Assembly (NCBI RefSeq): GCF_001889165.1
Contig: NZ_CP016020.1
Location: 744,001 to 808,000 of the forward strand
Length of the DNA: 64,000 nt
DNA from: Bacillus weihaiensis
Lineage (GTDB): Bacteria; Bacillota; Bacilli; Bacillales; Bacillaceae
Reading direction: 5' to 3'
Shown one piece after another: positions 25,789-36,000 of the stretch. The notes under the pieces were generated by a model, which was not told the DNA's origin, made no database searches, and saw only the letters and a program-made list of their open reading frames with translations. Both the position numbers and the translations under genes were made by a program. Position 1 is the first letter of the stretch. Every line of letters starts with the position of its first letter.

Positions 25789-26955
25789 ATGGAAAAGAAT
25801 ACGTTAGAAAAAGGGTATTTTGGAGAGTTCGGAGGTAGCTTTGTTCCGCCGGACTTAAAAAATGTTTTGGACATTTTAGATGAAAACTTTGAAAAATACA
25901 AAAATGACCCAGAGTTTGTAAAAGAATTTCATTATTATATGAAAGAGTATATCGGGAGAGAGAACCCACTTACATATGCTGAAAACTTAACGAAACAGGT
26001 GGGTGGTGCAAAAATCTATCTTAAGCGTGAAGATTTAAACCACACAGGAGCACATAAAATTAATAATGCAATTGGTCAAATTTTACTTGCAAAACGAATG
26101 GGTGCTACGCGAATTATTGCTGAAACAGGAGCAGGGCAGCATGGTGTAGCTACGGCAACAGCTTGTGCGATTGTTGGCGGAATGGATTGCACGGTTTATA
26201 TGGGGAAATTAGATACTGAAAGGCAAGCATTGAATGTGTTTCGTATGGAGTTGTTAGGGGCAAAGGTAGTCCCGGTTGAAAAAGGTCAAGGACGTTTAAA
26301 GGATGCCGTGGATGAAGCGTTAAATGACTTAGTAGAGAATTATGAAAATACGTTTTATCTTTTAGGATCTGCCGTAGGACCTCATCCGTTTCCAACGATG
26401 GTCAAACACTTTCAATCAATCATAAGTGAAGAATCGAAAAAACAAATTCTAGAGAAAGAAGGCAAATTACCAAAGGCAGTTGTTGCTTGTGCTGGTGGAG
26501 GTAGTAATGCAATTGGTGCTTTCGCTCATTATCTTGATGAAAAAGATGTAAGACTTGTGGGAGTTGAGCCAGCTGAAGCGCCGTCCATTTCAGAAGGGAC
26601 TCCAGCAGTTATTCATGGTTTTAAATGCTTAACATTATTAGATGAAAATGGAGATCCGAAGCCTACTTATTCTATTGCAGCGGGACTTGATTACCCTGGG
26701 ATTGGCCCAGAGCATAGCTTTTTGAAAACAAGTAATCGAGCTGAATATGTGACGATTGCTGGTCAAGAAGCATTAGAAGCTTTTCAAGTATTGTCCAAAG
26801 TAGAAGGGATTATCCCAGCTTTAGAAAGTGCCCATGCAGTTGCACATGCTATGAAGCTAGCAAAAGAGCTAGATCAAGATGATTCCTTGATTGTAAATCT
26901 TTCAGGACGAGGAGATAAAGACGTCGAGCAAGTATATAAAATGCTAAAAGCATAA
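25789..26955 (+). CDS. trpB: Stand-alone tryptophan synthase beta chain
   Basis: 388 aa PLP enzyme that condenses indole with serine. The PLP lysine is in HTGAHKINNA (near 87), the catalytic region is ETGAGQHGVATATACA, the phosphate-binding loop is AGGGSNAIG, and GPHPFPTMV and SGRGDKD are in place. The N-terminus GYFGEFGGSFVPP and the GQGRLKDAVDEAL stretch differ in detail from the usual operon-borne enzyme. No trpA or other trp gene is nearby, so it is probably a second copy, or an indole-salvage enzyme (inference). GGGGGAG precedes the ATG. Confidence 0.9.
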   Translation: MEKNTLEKGYFGEFGGSFVPPDLKNVLDILDENFEKYKNDPEFVKEFHYYMKEYIGRENPLTYAENLTKQVGGAKIYLKREDLNHTGAHKINNAIGQILLAKRMGATRIIAETGAGQHGVATATACAIVGGMDCTVYMGKLDTERQALNVFRMELLGAKVVPVEKGQGRLKDAVDEALNDLVENYENTFYLLGSAVGPHPFPTMVKHFQSIISEESKKQILEKEGKLPKAVVACAGGGSNAIGAFAHYLDEKDVRLVGVEPAEAPSISEGTPAVIHGFKCLTLLDENGDPKPTYSIAAGLDYPGIGPEHSFLKTSNRAEYVTIAGQEALEAFQVLSKVEGIIPALESAHAVAHAMKLAKELDQDDSLIVNLSGRGDKDVEQVYKMLKA

Positions 26956-27573
26956 ATATTGCGTGGATATATGTAACCACTTTTAACACCCAAAAAGGTA
27001 GCTGAACTATCTAGTTGGGTGTTTTTTTCTGGGAGTTGCTGTTATCACATCTTGTTCCTGCGTGATCTATTCCTTTATACCTATAGATCTCCTAGAATGA
27101 TCGCTTGATGATGCGCTAACACACGTAGCTAAAGTGCATGTGATTATCCTTTTAGTGAGTGTCATTGCCATGGTTTACACTCTCTCCTCATTCGTATGAC
27201 CGACATACGGCATTGAAGAGAGAGGTAAGTGGGAAATATCGTAGAAATAAGAAAATTACGTTTAATGAGAATGCTAGGCTTATTGGTACACTACGAGAGG
27301 CTATAACACGTATGCTTGATCAATTGAAAAAGCTCGTATCATTCATTACACTAGCGGCTATCTCACTATGGATCTTGAAGCTTTACAGGTATGTAGGTTA
27401 TAGAATGTGATCTCCCTTTGGCAGGCTCTCTTGCAGGGATTTCATACCTCCTACTGATTGCACATCGGGAAAAAAACATAACATTGTTTAAAAAAATTTG
27501 ATATTGAAACAAAATTTATATTAAACTGTGTAAGGACAAACTATATGTTGAAGATAAAAGTGAGGAATTTTAC
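26956..27573. other. Long intergenic region with one terminator
   Basis: A terminator stands at 26985-27029. The 83-codon frame at 27159-27410 begins with GTG, has no ribosome binding site I trust and matches no family; it could be a gene relic. The rest shows nothing I can name. Confidence 0.4.
26985..27029 (+). terminator. Terminator of trpB
   Basis: AACACCCAA (26985-26993) pairs with TTGGGTGTT (27015-27023), with an inner GGTAGctgaaCTATC pairing, and is followed by a run of T. Confidence 0.85.
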
Positions 27574-28464
27574 ATGTTACATGAATTTAAGATAGATGTA
27601 CCTTATAAAGTAGTTGATCAGCTAACAGATCAGTTGAATGCAGTTGGTATTTATCATCTTTATTACGAATCACCAATTGAAATTATTAAAGTTCAAAATG
27701 GATACGGATATGAAGAGAAGGAAGAACAAGAGGTTGAATTAAAGATCTACGCAAGTGATATAGAAGTCGAGAATCTTCCTGAAGCTTATTTTTCCCTTAT
27801 CACTGAAACACTCTCCATCTCAAAGGATGATATTGTTCACTCTGCTCAAGATGAGACGGACTGGGAGCAATCCTATGATTTTAACGACATTGATTTAGGG
27901 AATAATTGGATGATTCAATATCCTTCTTCAACGGAAAACTACGAAAATAAAAATGTGTTGAAGTTTGATCCTCTTGCTGCTTTTGGTACAGGATTACATG
28001 AAACGACACAGGGTTGTTTACGAATGATTCTTGAAAAAGAATTTAAAGGGAAAACCGTATTAGATTTAGGAACTGGGTCAGGTATGCTTGCTATTGCAGC
28101 TTCTCTTAAGGGAGCAAGCAAAGTGGTAGCTGTGGATTATGAGGATGTGGCAAGAGAGCTATTGCATAACGCAGAATTGAATTCAGTAGTGAATGATCTT
28201 CAAGTTGTACAAGCAGATCTTATTACTGGAGAATATAAAATTACAGATCATTATGACTATATTTTCATTAATATCGGTGCAAATGAAACAATGAGTATTA
28301 TTGATCGACATCAGCTTTTACACTTTAGTAATGAATTTATCATCTCTGGTCTTGTTGAATGGCACATTGATCAGCTTATTGAGAAGTTTCAGGTAGAAGG
28401 ATTTTCAATTAAGGAAAAAACACAAACAAATGAATGGGTAACAATTCACTTTACAAAAGCGTAA
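27574..28464 (+). CDS. PrmA-like (ribosomal protein L11 methyltransferase family) enzyme
   Basis: 296 aa SAM-dependent methyltransferase. The PrmA signature AAFGTGLHETTQGCL is followed by motif I VLDLGTGSGMLAIAA, an acidic VAVDYEDVA and NIGANETM, where PrmA usually has an NILA-type motif. The N-terminal domain (1-115) is divergent from PrmA. The usual dnaJ-prmA context is missing, so this is likely a paralogue and its substrate may not be L11. Ribosome binding site GAGG upstream; monocistronic. Confidence 0.8.
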   Translation: MLHEFKIDVPYKVVDQLTDQLNAVGIYHLYYESPIEIIKVQNGYGYEEKEEQEVELKIYASDIEVENLPEAYFSLITETLSISKDDIVHSAQDETDWEQSYDFNDIDLGNNWMIQYPSSTENYENKNVLKFDPLAAFGTGLHETTQGCLRMILEKEFKGKTVLDLGTGSGMLAIAASLKGASKVVAVDYEDVARELLHNAELNSVVNDLQVVQADLITGEYKITDHYDYIFINIGANETMSIIDRHQLLHFSNEFIISGLVEWHIDQLIEKFQVEGFSIKEKTQTNEWVTIHFTKA

Positions 28465-28647
28465 GAGTTTCTAAAGGTGGTTCTAATTGAATCATCTTTT
28501 TTTGTTGCTGATTATATGGTTTTTCTGTGGCAAGAAAGGAGAGAAGGAGGAAATCTTTTTTCAAAGAGGAAAAATCCTTCTTTCCAAATCAAGTAGCTTC
28601 GTTTAAAATTAATTGTTGGAAAATGTTGATAAGTTTGAGGTGTGAAT

Positions 28648-29142
28648 GTGAAGGAAAAACTAGAAGAGTTTATTGTTCAGAGCTTAGATTTTTTACCTGC
28701 TGAACTTGTGGTGATTATTGTTTCAGCACTGCCAATACTAGAATTACGTGGTGGGCTACCGCTAGGGTATTTGCATTATGATTTTTCCTTAATGAAAGCT
28801 TCATTATTGAGTATTCTAGGCAATGTCTTACCGATTATTCCCGTATTATTTTTATTTCAGCCTTTAAGTAAATGGCTTACACGATTCAAATGGTATAAAA
28901 GAATGTATGATTGGCTTTATACTCGAACGATGAAGAAAAGTAGTAGTGTAGAAAAGTATGGAGCGATTGGACTTATGCTATTTACGGCTCTGCCACTTCC
29001 AACAACAGGTGCTTATAGTGCTTGTGTAGCAGCCATTATTTTTGGCATTCGTTTTAAATATGCGTTCCTTTCAATCACAGCTGGAGTTCTTGTGGCAGCT
29101 TTCATTGTAGCAATTGGTCTCGCATCCTTTTCGCTATTTTAA
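28648..29142 (+). CDS. Small multidrug-export family membrane protein
   Basis: 164 aa of the COG2426/Sm_multidrug_ex family: VVIIVSALPILELRGGLPLGYLHYDF and GLMLFTALPLPTTGAYSACVAAIIFGI form the two re-entrant-loop-like halves, with about four to five TM segments. Despite the family name no substrate is established. GTG 28648 is preferred because GAGG is 7 bases upstream; GTG 28642 is one base from it. Monocistronic, upstream of ppaC. Confidence 0.85.
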   Translation: MKEKLEEFIVQSLDFLPAELVVIIVSALPILELRGGLPLGYLHYDFSLMKASLLSILGNVLPIIPVLFLFQPLSKWLTRFKWYKRMYDWLYTRTMKKSSSVEKYGAIGLMLFTALPLPTTGAYSACVAAIIFGIRFKYAFLSITAGVLVAAFIVAIGLASFSLF

Positions 29143-29220
29143 TTTTTCGTTATAATTATTAAATATCCATAGCTACATATGTTATCATAGACTATATTTC
29201 ATTTGATAAAGGAGATTATT

Positions 29221-30150
29221 ATGGAAAAAGTACTTATTTTCGGTCATAAAAATCCTGATACAGACACAATTTGTTCTGCAATTGCTTATGCGGATCTAAA
29301 GAATAAGCTAGGACAACCTGCTGAACCTGTTCGGTTAGGTGAGGTTAGTGGCGAGACTCAATTTGCTCTTGATACTTTTAAAAAAGAAGCACCACGATTC
29401 GTAGAAAAAGTTGCTGGAGAGGCTAGTGGCGTTATTTTAGTAGACCATAATGAACGTCAACAAAGTGCTGATGATATTAATGAGGTTCGTGTTCTTGAAG
29501 TCATTGATCATCATCGTATCGCTAATTTTGAAACGAGTGATCCCCTGTACTATCGTGCAGAGCCGGTTGGCTGTACTGCAACAATTTTAAATAAGATGTA
29601 TAAAGAGAAAGGCGTAGCTATTGATCAGGATATAGCAGGATTAATGCTATCGGCGATCATCTCTGATTCACTTTTATTTAAATCTCCTACTTGTACACAA
29701 GAGGATATAGATGCTGCAAAGGAATTAGCTGATATTGCTGGTGTTAATGCAGAAGAATATGGCTTAGAGATGCTTAAAGCTGGTGCTGATTTAAGCGATA
29801 AAACAGTTGAACAATTAATCTCCCTTGATGCGAAAGAATTCCAGATGGGTTCAAGTAAAGTGGAAATTGCCCAAGTAAATGCCGTTGATACAAATGATGT
29901 GTTAGGGAACAAAGCTGAGGTGGAAGCGGCATTAACTAAGGTTGTTAATGAGAAAGGCTTAGACCTATTCTTATTCGTCGTAACAGATATCTTAACAAAC
30001 GATTCAGTTGCTCTAGCAATTGGTAAGGAAACAGCTAAAGTGGAGCAAGCTTTTGATGTGACTCTTGATAACAACCAAGCGACACTAAAAGGTGTAGTTT
30101 CTCGTAAGAAGCAAATCGTTCCTGTTTTAACAGAAGCTTTCTCTAAATAA
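29221..30150 (+). CDS. ppaC: Manganese-dependent inorganic pyrophosphatase
   Basis: 309 aa class II (DHH) pyrophosphatase that hydrolyses PPi with Mn2+. Metal ligands are in [10 protein letters not shown], in LVDHNE and in the DHH motif IDHHRIANF; the C-terminal DHHA2 domain ends in [10 protein letters not shown] with the substrate-binding SRKKQ. Length equals B. subtilis PpaC. ATG 29221 is chosen because AAGGAG lies 6 bases ahead; the six codons before it overlap that site. It fits the manganese theme of the window. Confidence 0.96.
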   Translation: MEKVLIFGHKNPDTDTICSAIAYADLKNKLGQPAEPVRLGEVSGETQFALDTFKKEAPRFVEKVAGEASGVILVDHNERQQSADDINEVRVLEVIDHHRIANFETSDPLYYRAEPVGCTATILNKMYKEKGVAIDQDIAGLMLSAIISDSLLFKSPTCTQEDIDAAKELADIAGVNAEEYGLEMLKAGADLSDKTVEQLISLDAKEFQMGSSKVEIAQVNAVDTNDVLGNKAEVEAALTKVVNEKGLDLFLFVVTDILTNDSVALAIGKETAKVEQAFDVTLDNNQATLKGVVSRKKQIVPVLTEAFSK

Positions 30151-30172
30151 TCTCCCTAAAAGGGGCAATAGT

Positions 30173-30233
30173 AAACCCGAATTATCGGATGATATTTTCA
30201 TGAATATCTTCCCTAATAATTCGGGTTTTTATT
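30173..30233. terminator. Terminator of ppaC (element of the CCCGAA family)
   Basis: Perfect 13-bp stem (30173-30185 with 30216-30228) with an inner GATATT/AATATC pairing, then five T. On the minus strand it reads like the elements at 24480 and 36442 (CCCGAA, TATTAGG). Confidence 0.88.
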
Positions 30234-30489
30234 TTTCGAATCTTCTCATGATGGGAGAGTTAAAAAATCCACTTAGATAAGTTGCCTCCAAAGTCCTTCC
30301 TTATGCAAAAAGTTCTAGTTTTGATTACTCGTACATATGTATGAGATAAATTAAACCCTTTTCAATCTTCCATTTTTAAGATAATCTAAAATAAATGTAT
30401 TTTTTCAAATATTTACTAGCTGAAGTAGAAAGCCTGAGTATTTTTACTTCACATCATTAGAGGGAATTTGATAATTGGAGTTTGTGAAT

Positions 30490-32085
30490 ATGCCTACTGA
30501 TATCCTTATTTATATTGTGTTAATGGCAGTTGCTGGTGTGTTAAATATTTTGCTAGGTGTGTATGCGTATAATAAGAGGGAAAAATTCAGAGGGAGTAAA
30601 ACGTTCATTCTAATATGTGTATTCACCTCAATTTACACGTTTGGACATGCCTTTGAGCTAGCTAGTCAAGAATTGAATGTAATCGTATTTTGGACTTATT
30701 TTCAATATATTGGTATCCCTTATCTCGCTCCACTTAGTTTAATATTAGTCATTCAATACACTGGACTTGAAAAATTCTTAACAAAATGGAATAGACGATT
30801 TCTCTTTTTTATACCGGCGCTGACAACGTGTGTGGTTTGGACCAATCATTGGCACAATCAATTTTATCACACTATATTTTTAAAAACAGAGATCTATCCA
30901 ATGATTCAATTTGTGATTGGCCCATGGTATATTGTTCACGGCAGTTATACGTTTGGATGCATGTTAGCAGGTGGACTAATCCTATTACATTATTGGAGAC
31001 AAACAAAATCAACTTATTGGAAACAGATTTTTGTCTTATTACTAAGTATATACTTACCTTTGGTTTCTGCCTTTCTATACCTACTGGGCTATACACCTTA
31101 TGGAATGGATCCTGTTCCAGTTGTCATGAGCTTGACTTCCATTATGTATATATGGGCTTTTTTATCAACTAGTTTATTAGAATTAGCACCAATTGCAAGG
31201 GGATTAATCTTTGATAGCATGCGAGATGGAGTGCTAGTTTTAGATTCCACTTTACGAATAGTCGATTTTAATCATGCAGCCACAAAGCTGATTGCCAATC
31301 TAGATGATCAGTCCATTGGACAGGAGATTCATTCATTGTGGAAAGGGATAGATAGTGATCGTTATTTCTTTCCTTCCATTCACCACTATAATCAAAAAGA
31401 AGAGTACGAATTAGAGTGGACGGGAAAACACTCTTCCTACCAAATTCGTTCCACACCTGTTCGAAAAAAAACAGGAGTTACTGTTGGAAGTACAATTGTC
31501 ATTGCGGATGTAACAGAACAAAAACAATTACATAATAAGCTCATTCATATGGCTTATATGGACGGGTTAACAGGTATCTTAAATCGACGGGCGTTTCTCG
31601 ATAAAAGTGTCCAGTTAATGGAGGAGCATGCTAAGCAAGACGATATTTGTACGATGATTCTATTCGACATTGATTATTTTAAGAAGATTAACGATACATA
31701 CGGACATCATATTGGAGATGAAGCAATTCTTCATGTTGTGTCTGTTTGTAAACAGTTTCTCCAGCCTAAAGATTTATTCGGGAGATATGGTGGTGAAGAA
31801 TTTGTCATATGCTTACCATCCGCTAACTTGATAGAAGGCATTGAATATGCAGAACTTCTTAGAGTAGGGATAGAGAATACCCCTCTTGAAATGAATCATC
31901 TTTCGATTCCAATGACTGCAAGTTTTGGGGTGACAGAAGCATTAAGACATATACCTATTGAAGAGGTTTTACGAAATGCAGATCTTGCCTTATATGAATC
32001 GAAAAAACAGGGCAGAAATGTAGTACATATGGCAAAAGACTCAAAGGTCATTCTTCATGCTAACCCAAGGTTATTAAATAAATAA
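30490..32085 (+). CDS. 7TM sensor-PAS-GGDEF diguanylate cyclase
   Basis: 531 aa from ATG 30490, with TTGGAG 9 bases upstream. Seven TM segments in the first 225 residues, of the type found in HisKA_7TM sensor proteins. A PAS domain follows (about 235-350, SMRDGVLVLDSTLRIVDFNHAA) and then GGDEF (about 360-520, FDIDYFKKINDTYGHHIGDEA, GRYGGEEFVICL). The active site is intact, but the RxxD motif is replaced by QPKD, so product inhibition is doubtful. Monocistronic, closed by a terminator. Confidence 0.9.
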   Translation: MPTDILIYIVLMAVAGVLNILLGVYAYNKREKFRGSKTFILICVFTSIYTFGHAFELASQELNVIVFWTYFQYIGIPYLAPLSLILVIQYTGLEKFLTKWNRRFLFFIPALTTCVVWTNHWHNQFYHTIFLKTEIYPMIQFVIGPWYIVHGSYTFGCMLAGGLILLHYWRQTKSTYWKQIFVLLLSIYLPLVSAFLYLLGYTPYGMDPVPVVMSLTSIMYIWAFLSTSLLELAPIARGLIFDSMRDGVLVLDSTLRIVDFNHAATKLIANLDDQSIGQEIHSLWKGIDSDRYFFPSIHHYNQKEEYELEWTGKHSSYQIRSTPVRKKTGVTVGSTIVIADVTEQKQLHNKLIHMAYMDGLTGILNRRAFLDKSVQLMEEHAKQDDICTMILFDIDYFKKINDTYGHHIGDEAILHVVSVCKQFLQPKDLFGRYGGEEFVICLPSANLIEGIEYAELLRVGIENTPLEMNHLSIPMTASFGVTEALRHIPIEEVLRNADLALYESKKQGRNVVHMAKDSKVILHANPRLLNK

Positions 32086-32095
32086 TCTCATTCAG

Positions 32096-32123
32096 AGCTT
32101 TCTATCATGTAGAAAGCTTTTTT
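32096..32123 (+). terminator. Terminator of the 7TM-GGDEF gene
   Basis: AGCTTTCTA (32096-32104), five-base loop, TAGAAAGCT (32110-32118), six T. Confidence 0.88.
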
Positions 32124-32367
32124 AGTGCCTAGCATAACATTCAGTACCAAAGCAATCTTTTTCAGCAAATAAAGTAAGCTGCCTATCAAAAAGCCCAAAA
32201 AGATGTGCCGATGAAGCCATTGCGACAGACCGACATGCTTTTTAGAACATAAGCGATGAGCTAGGTTTACGAATAGCACATTGGAATTTGACTCGCTTTC
32301 TTTAACCTTATATATTTTTACTATGTGAACTGAACAAGACTGATGATCTTCATAGAGGAGGATGAAT

Positions 32368-32934
32368 TTGACAAGAGGGAAAGACCAAAGAACTAAAATT
32401 TTAGATGCAGCAATGAATATTTTTGGGAAAAATGGGTATTACGAAACGAAGATCGTAGATATTGCTGAGCAGGCAGGTGTCTCAAAAGGGACGATTTATA
32501 TTTATTTTTCTTCAAAGGAAGAACTCTATATTGAGGCACATGAACGGGAATTTCGTCAATATTTAGCCCACCTTCATCATGAAGTTGGTAAATTTACAAC
32601 ATTTAAAGAAAAACTTTTGTGCATTGCCGAAAAGCAATTAGTGGTTTTTTATAAAGATCGCCAGACACCTAATAAATATCTGCAAGCCTACAATAACGAT
32701 CCCAAAATGATTAAATGCTTGCATGACTTTCTTGATCATTATCATAAATATGTTGTTACATTAATGAGATCTGAGGGAATAAGTAACCCAGAGGAGCATG
32801 CGAAGGCGTTTATTGGAATGTTAGAGAGCTATAAGCGTGATATCTTTTTTAATCCCAACTTCGACTATGCCATGCTGCTTCAAACCGTTCTTTTTGTTGT
32901 TGAGTTATTTTTAAATGGATGTCAAAAGGATTAA
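32368..32934 (+). CDS. TetR-family regulator, likely of the RND pump
   Basis: 188 aa if started at TTG 32368, which has AGGAGG 6 bases upstream; ATG 32362 touches the AGGAGG directly and is less likely. The N-terminal helix-turn-helix reads KILDAAMNIFGKNGYYETKIVDIAEQAGVSKGTIYIYFSSKEELY; the remainder is a helical ligand-binding domain. It sits 160 bases ahead of an RND exporter in the same direction, the usual layout for a local repressor of efflux. Confidence 0.9.
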   Translation: MTRGKDQRTKILDAAMNIFGKNGYYETKIVDIAEQAGVSKGTIYIYFSSKEELYIEAHEREFRQYLAHLHHEVGKFTTFKEKLLCIAEKQLVVFYKDRQTPNKYLQAYNNDPKMIKCLHDFLDHYHKYVVTLMRSEGISNPEEHAKAFIGMLESYKRDIFFNPNFDYAMLLQTVLFVVELFLNGCQKD

Positions 32935-32972
32935 TTCTTACTTTTAACTAAGAAAATCCTCTGCATGAAGAG

Positions 32973-33049
32973 TACCCATTGGTCATAAATTAGTTCAGTA
33001 TCATTTTAGTATACTAGGTTAATTATTGGTTTTCGATACCCGTTGGTCA
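32973..33049 (+). promoter_or_regulatory. Repeated 13-bp motif between the TetR and RND genes
   Basis: TACCCATTGGTCA (32973-32985) and TACCCGTTGGTCA (33037-33049) differ in one base and lie 64 bp apart, flanking a TATACT hexamer at 33010-33015. They are candidate operators for the upstream TetR protein; this is inference. Confidence 0.5.
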
Positions 33050-33096
33050 GTTTGCGGACGACGATGTGAAAAGCAAACAAGATAGAGGAGGAACCT

Positions 33097-36000
33097 ATGT
33101 TTCAATTATTGATTAAACGTCCGAAAGTAACATTAACATTTTTGACCTTACTGATTATTATCGGTGTTTTGACAGCTTTTCAGCTTTCTAAAAGAGAAAT
33201 ACCTGAAATTTCTGTTAATGTTGGCACAATTACAACCGTGTATCCAGGAGCTGTTCCGGAATTAGTAGAGAGATCCATTACAAATCCGCTTGAAGAAGAG
33301 CTAGAGTCGATAAATGGTATTAAGGAGATGACGTCTGTATCGGGTGCGGGTATTTCAAGTATTGTCCTTGAATTGACAGATGACGTGGATCGAGACAAAG
33401 TGTTCTCTGATGTCCGTCAGGCTGTTTCTGATACGAGTAACTCCTTTCCAGAAGATGCTTTGAACCCTGTTGTGAATTCAGATATCCAAACGGGTGCATT
33501 ATCTTCCTATCATATAGTAAGTGACGATCGTGAATTACTTCAGGAGCAAAGAGAGCTTCTTTTATCTTGGCAAAAAGAGATTGAAAAAATTGATGGTGTA
33601 CGTAAGGTTTCATTTAAAGGAATAATGGAAGATCAATACTTACTGACACTCGATCAAGAAAAAATGGATGAAAATCAAATTTTATTCCCAGATATCTTAA
33701 CTACTATTAATAAGGAATTAGAAATTACGCCACTAGGAAGTCAAGAAATTGACAATGTTAATAAACAATTATCATTAAATCACATAGAAAATATTGAAGA
33801 AATAGAAAAGGTTTTCGTGAAAACATCATCTGAAGGCGAAGATATTTTCATAGGAGATATTGCTACGTTGGAGCTAGTACCTAAAGAAAAGCCAAGTCTA
33901 GTTCAATATAACGATACGCCAGCTCTATCAATGACAGTCCTTCAAGAAAAAGGGGTTGATATCCCTTCATTACACAAAAAAGTCAATGAAAAAGTAGAAG
34001 AATTAGCAAGTGATCTACCTGATAACACTGAGTTAGATATGTATTATACTCAAAATACCATTGTTGGGAAGATCTTTACTGATTTAGGAACGTCCTTTTT
34101 AATCTCTATTTTAGTTGTTGTACTGGTGACCCTGCTTGGATTAAATGTTAATTCGGCAATCTTGGTTGCAATTGCAATTCCATCATCAATTGCTTTAGGA
34201 TTAATTCCGCTGCCATATATGGGAGTCGACCTGAATCAAATTTCAATTATTGGAATGATTATTGCTTTAGGTATTTTAGTTGATGATGCAATTGTTATTA
34301 ATGATAATATTCGTAGACGTTACGTATTAGGTGATAAACCATTAGAAGGTGCTCTTAAAGGATCAAAAGAGGTTCGAGTTTCGATTATTACATCTACGTT
34401 AGCAATAGTTTTTACATTTTTACCTCTTACTTTTATTACGGGTTCAAACGGTGCATTTATTAGAGCCTTGCCATCTGTTCTTATTACGACCATTATCGGT
34501 TCAACCATTATTGCGTTAACCATTGTGCCGATTTTCTTAGTTTGGAGACAGAAACGTTTTGAAGAAAAAGCGAAGAAGAAAAATAAGAAGATGAGAGATG
34601 GGTTATTGGGGAAACCTCTTGAGGCTTTGGCAGCTTGGTATAGTGACAAAATCTTGAGAAAAGTTGTAAAATTTCCTATGCGTTTCGGCTTATCCGTATT
34701 GATTTTCTGCACACTGGTTTATGGGCTCGTTCCTTTTATCCCAGTCGTATTCTTTCCAAGTGCTGACAGAGAGGAAGTAACAATTACTGTTACTTTACCA
34801 CCAGGAGAGACGATAGAAAGTACGGATGACTATTTATCCGAAATACGATCTTTTTTAGAAGAAGAAGATAAAAATATCTATGAAGTCACGACGTTTGTTG
34901 GTACAAGTGAACCAGGGTTATTTGGTAGTGTTGTATCAAATCCTGGTGAAAATATTGGTCAATTAGTCCTTAGGGTGGAGAGGGAATCTCAATCTGCATC
35001 TGAAACCATAGAAAGATGGGAGGATACGCTAAGAGAAAGGTATTCTGATGCGGTTATTTCCATGTCAACGATTGAAGCAGGACCACCGGTAGGAGCGCCA
35101 ATTGCGATTACAGTATCAGGTGAGGAACTTGATGAACTGATGTCTGCAGTCGACGAAATGAAAGAGGATATTACTGGTATTGATGGAAGTGGTGCAGTAC
35201 TAGATGATGTAGGAAAGCCTCGCCCAACCATTACGTATGTTCCTGTAAGAGAGGAGCTTCAAAAGCATGGTATTACTCCAAGTGAGATCAGTGAACAAAT
35301 CCGTCTTATCACAGATGGTGTTCCAATGGGAACCTATGATAATGGTGTCACAAGTCGTGATTTCACCATAAAATTAGATGGAGTTGAGGCTGGAAAAGCG
35401 GTTGATTTAGAAGAAATTGAATTACCTTCTAAAACTCAAGCCGGTCAAGGTCCACCAGAGCTTGTTCCTTTATCTGACTTACTCTCGGTAGAAGAGGGAG
35501 AGGAAATTCAATCAATTCCTCATACTGATGGTGAACGTACGGTCACAATTAGAACGTATCCAAAAGACGAACAAAAAGCTCAGGTAGAAGAAGAGATTCA
35601 GAAACTAGCAGATGAATATACGACAGATTCCATTTCCGTATCTGTTGGAGGAGAATCATCTGCACGCTCAGATTTCTTTGTGGAAATTGGTAAGCTATTT
35701 ATCATTGTTGTGTTCTTAATTTATCTTTTAATGGTTGTTCAATTTAATTCTTTAAGAATTCCGTTGTTGATTATGAGCTCTGTTTATTTAGCCGTATCGG
35801 GAGCGATGATAGGATTATTCATCACCCAAACAGGCCTAGGATTTATGGCAATGATGGGAATCGTTTCACTTGCAGGTATCGTTGTACGGAATGCTACAGT
35901 GTTTATTGAATTTATGGAGCAACGTTTAAATGAGGGAGCAAGCTTGGTGGAAGCAGTTGTGGAGTCAGGTCAAGCAAGGCTTCGTCCGGTTGTTTTGACT

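Noticed and set aside
27159-27410. 83-codon frame after trpB
   Set aside because: GTG start without a ribosome binding site and no known family. A relic cannot be excluded, but I do not call a gene.
32088-32279. 63-codon minus-strand frame
   Set aside because: It overlaps the terminator of the GGDEF gene and has no ribosome binding site.
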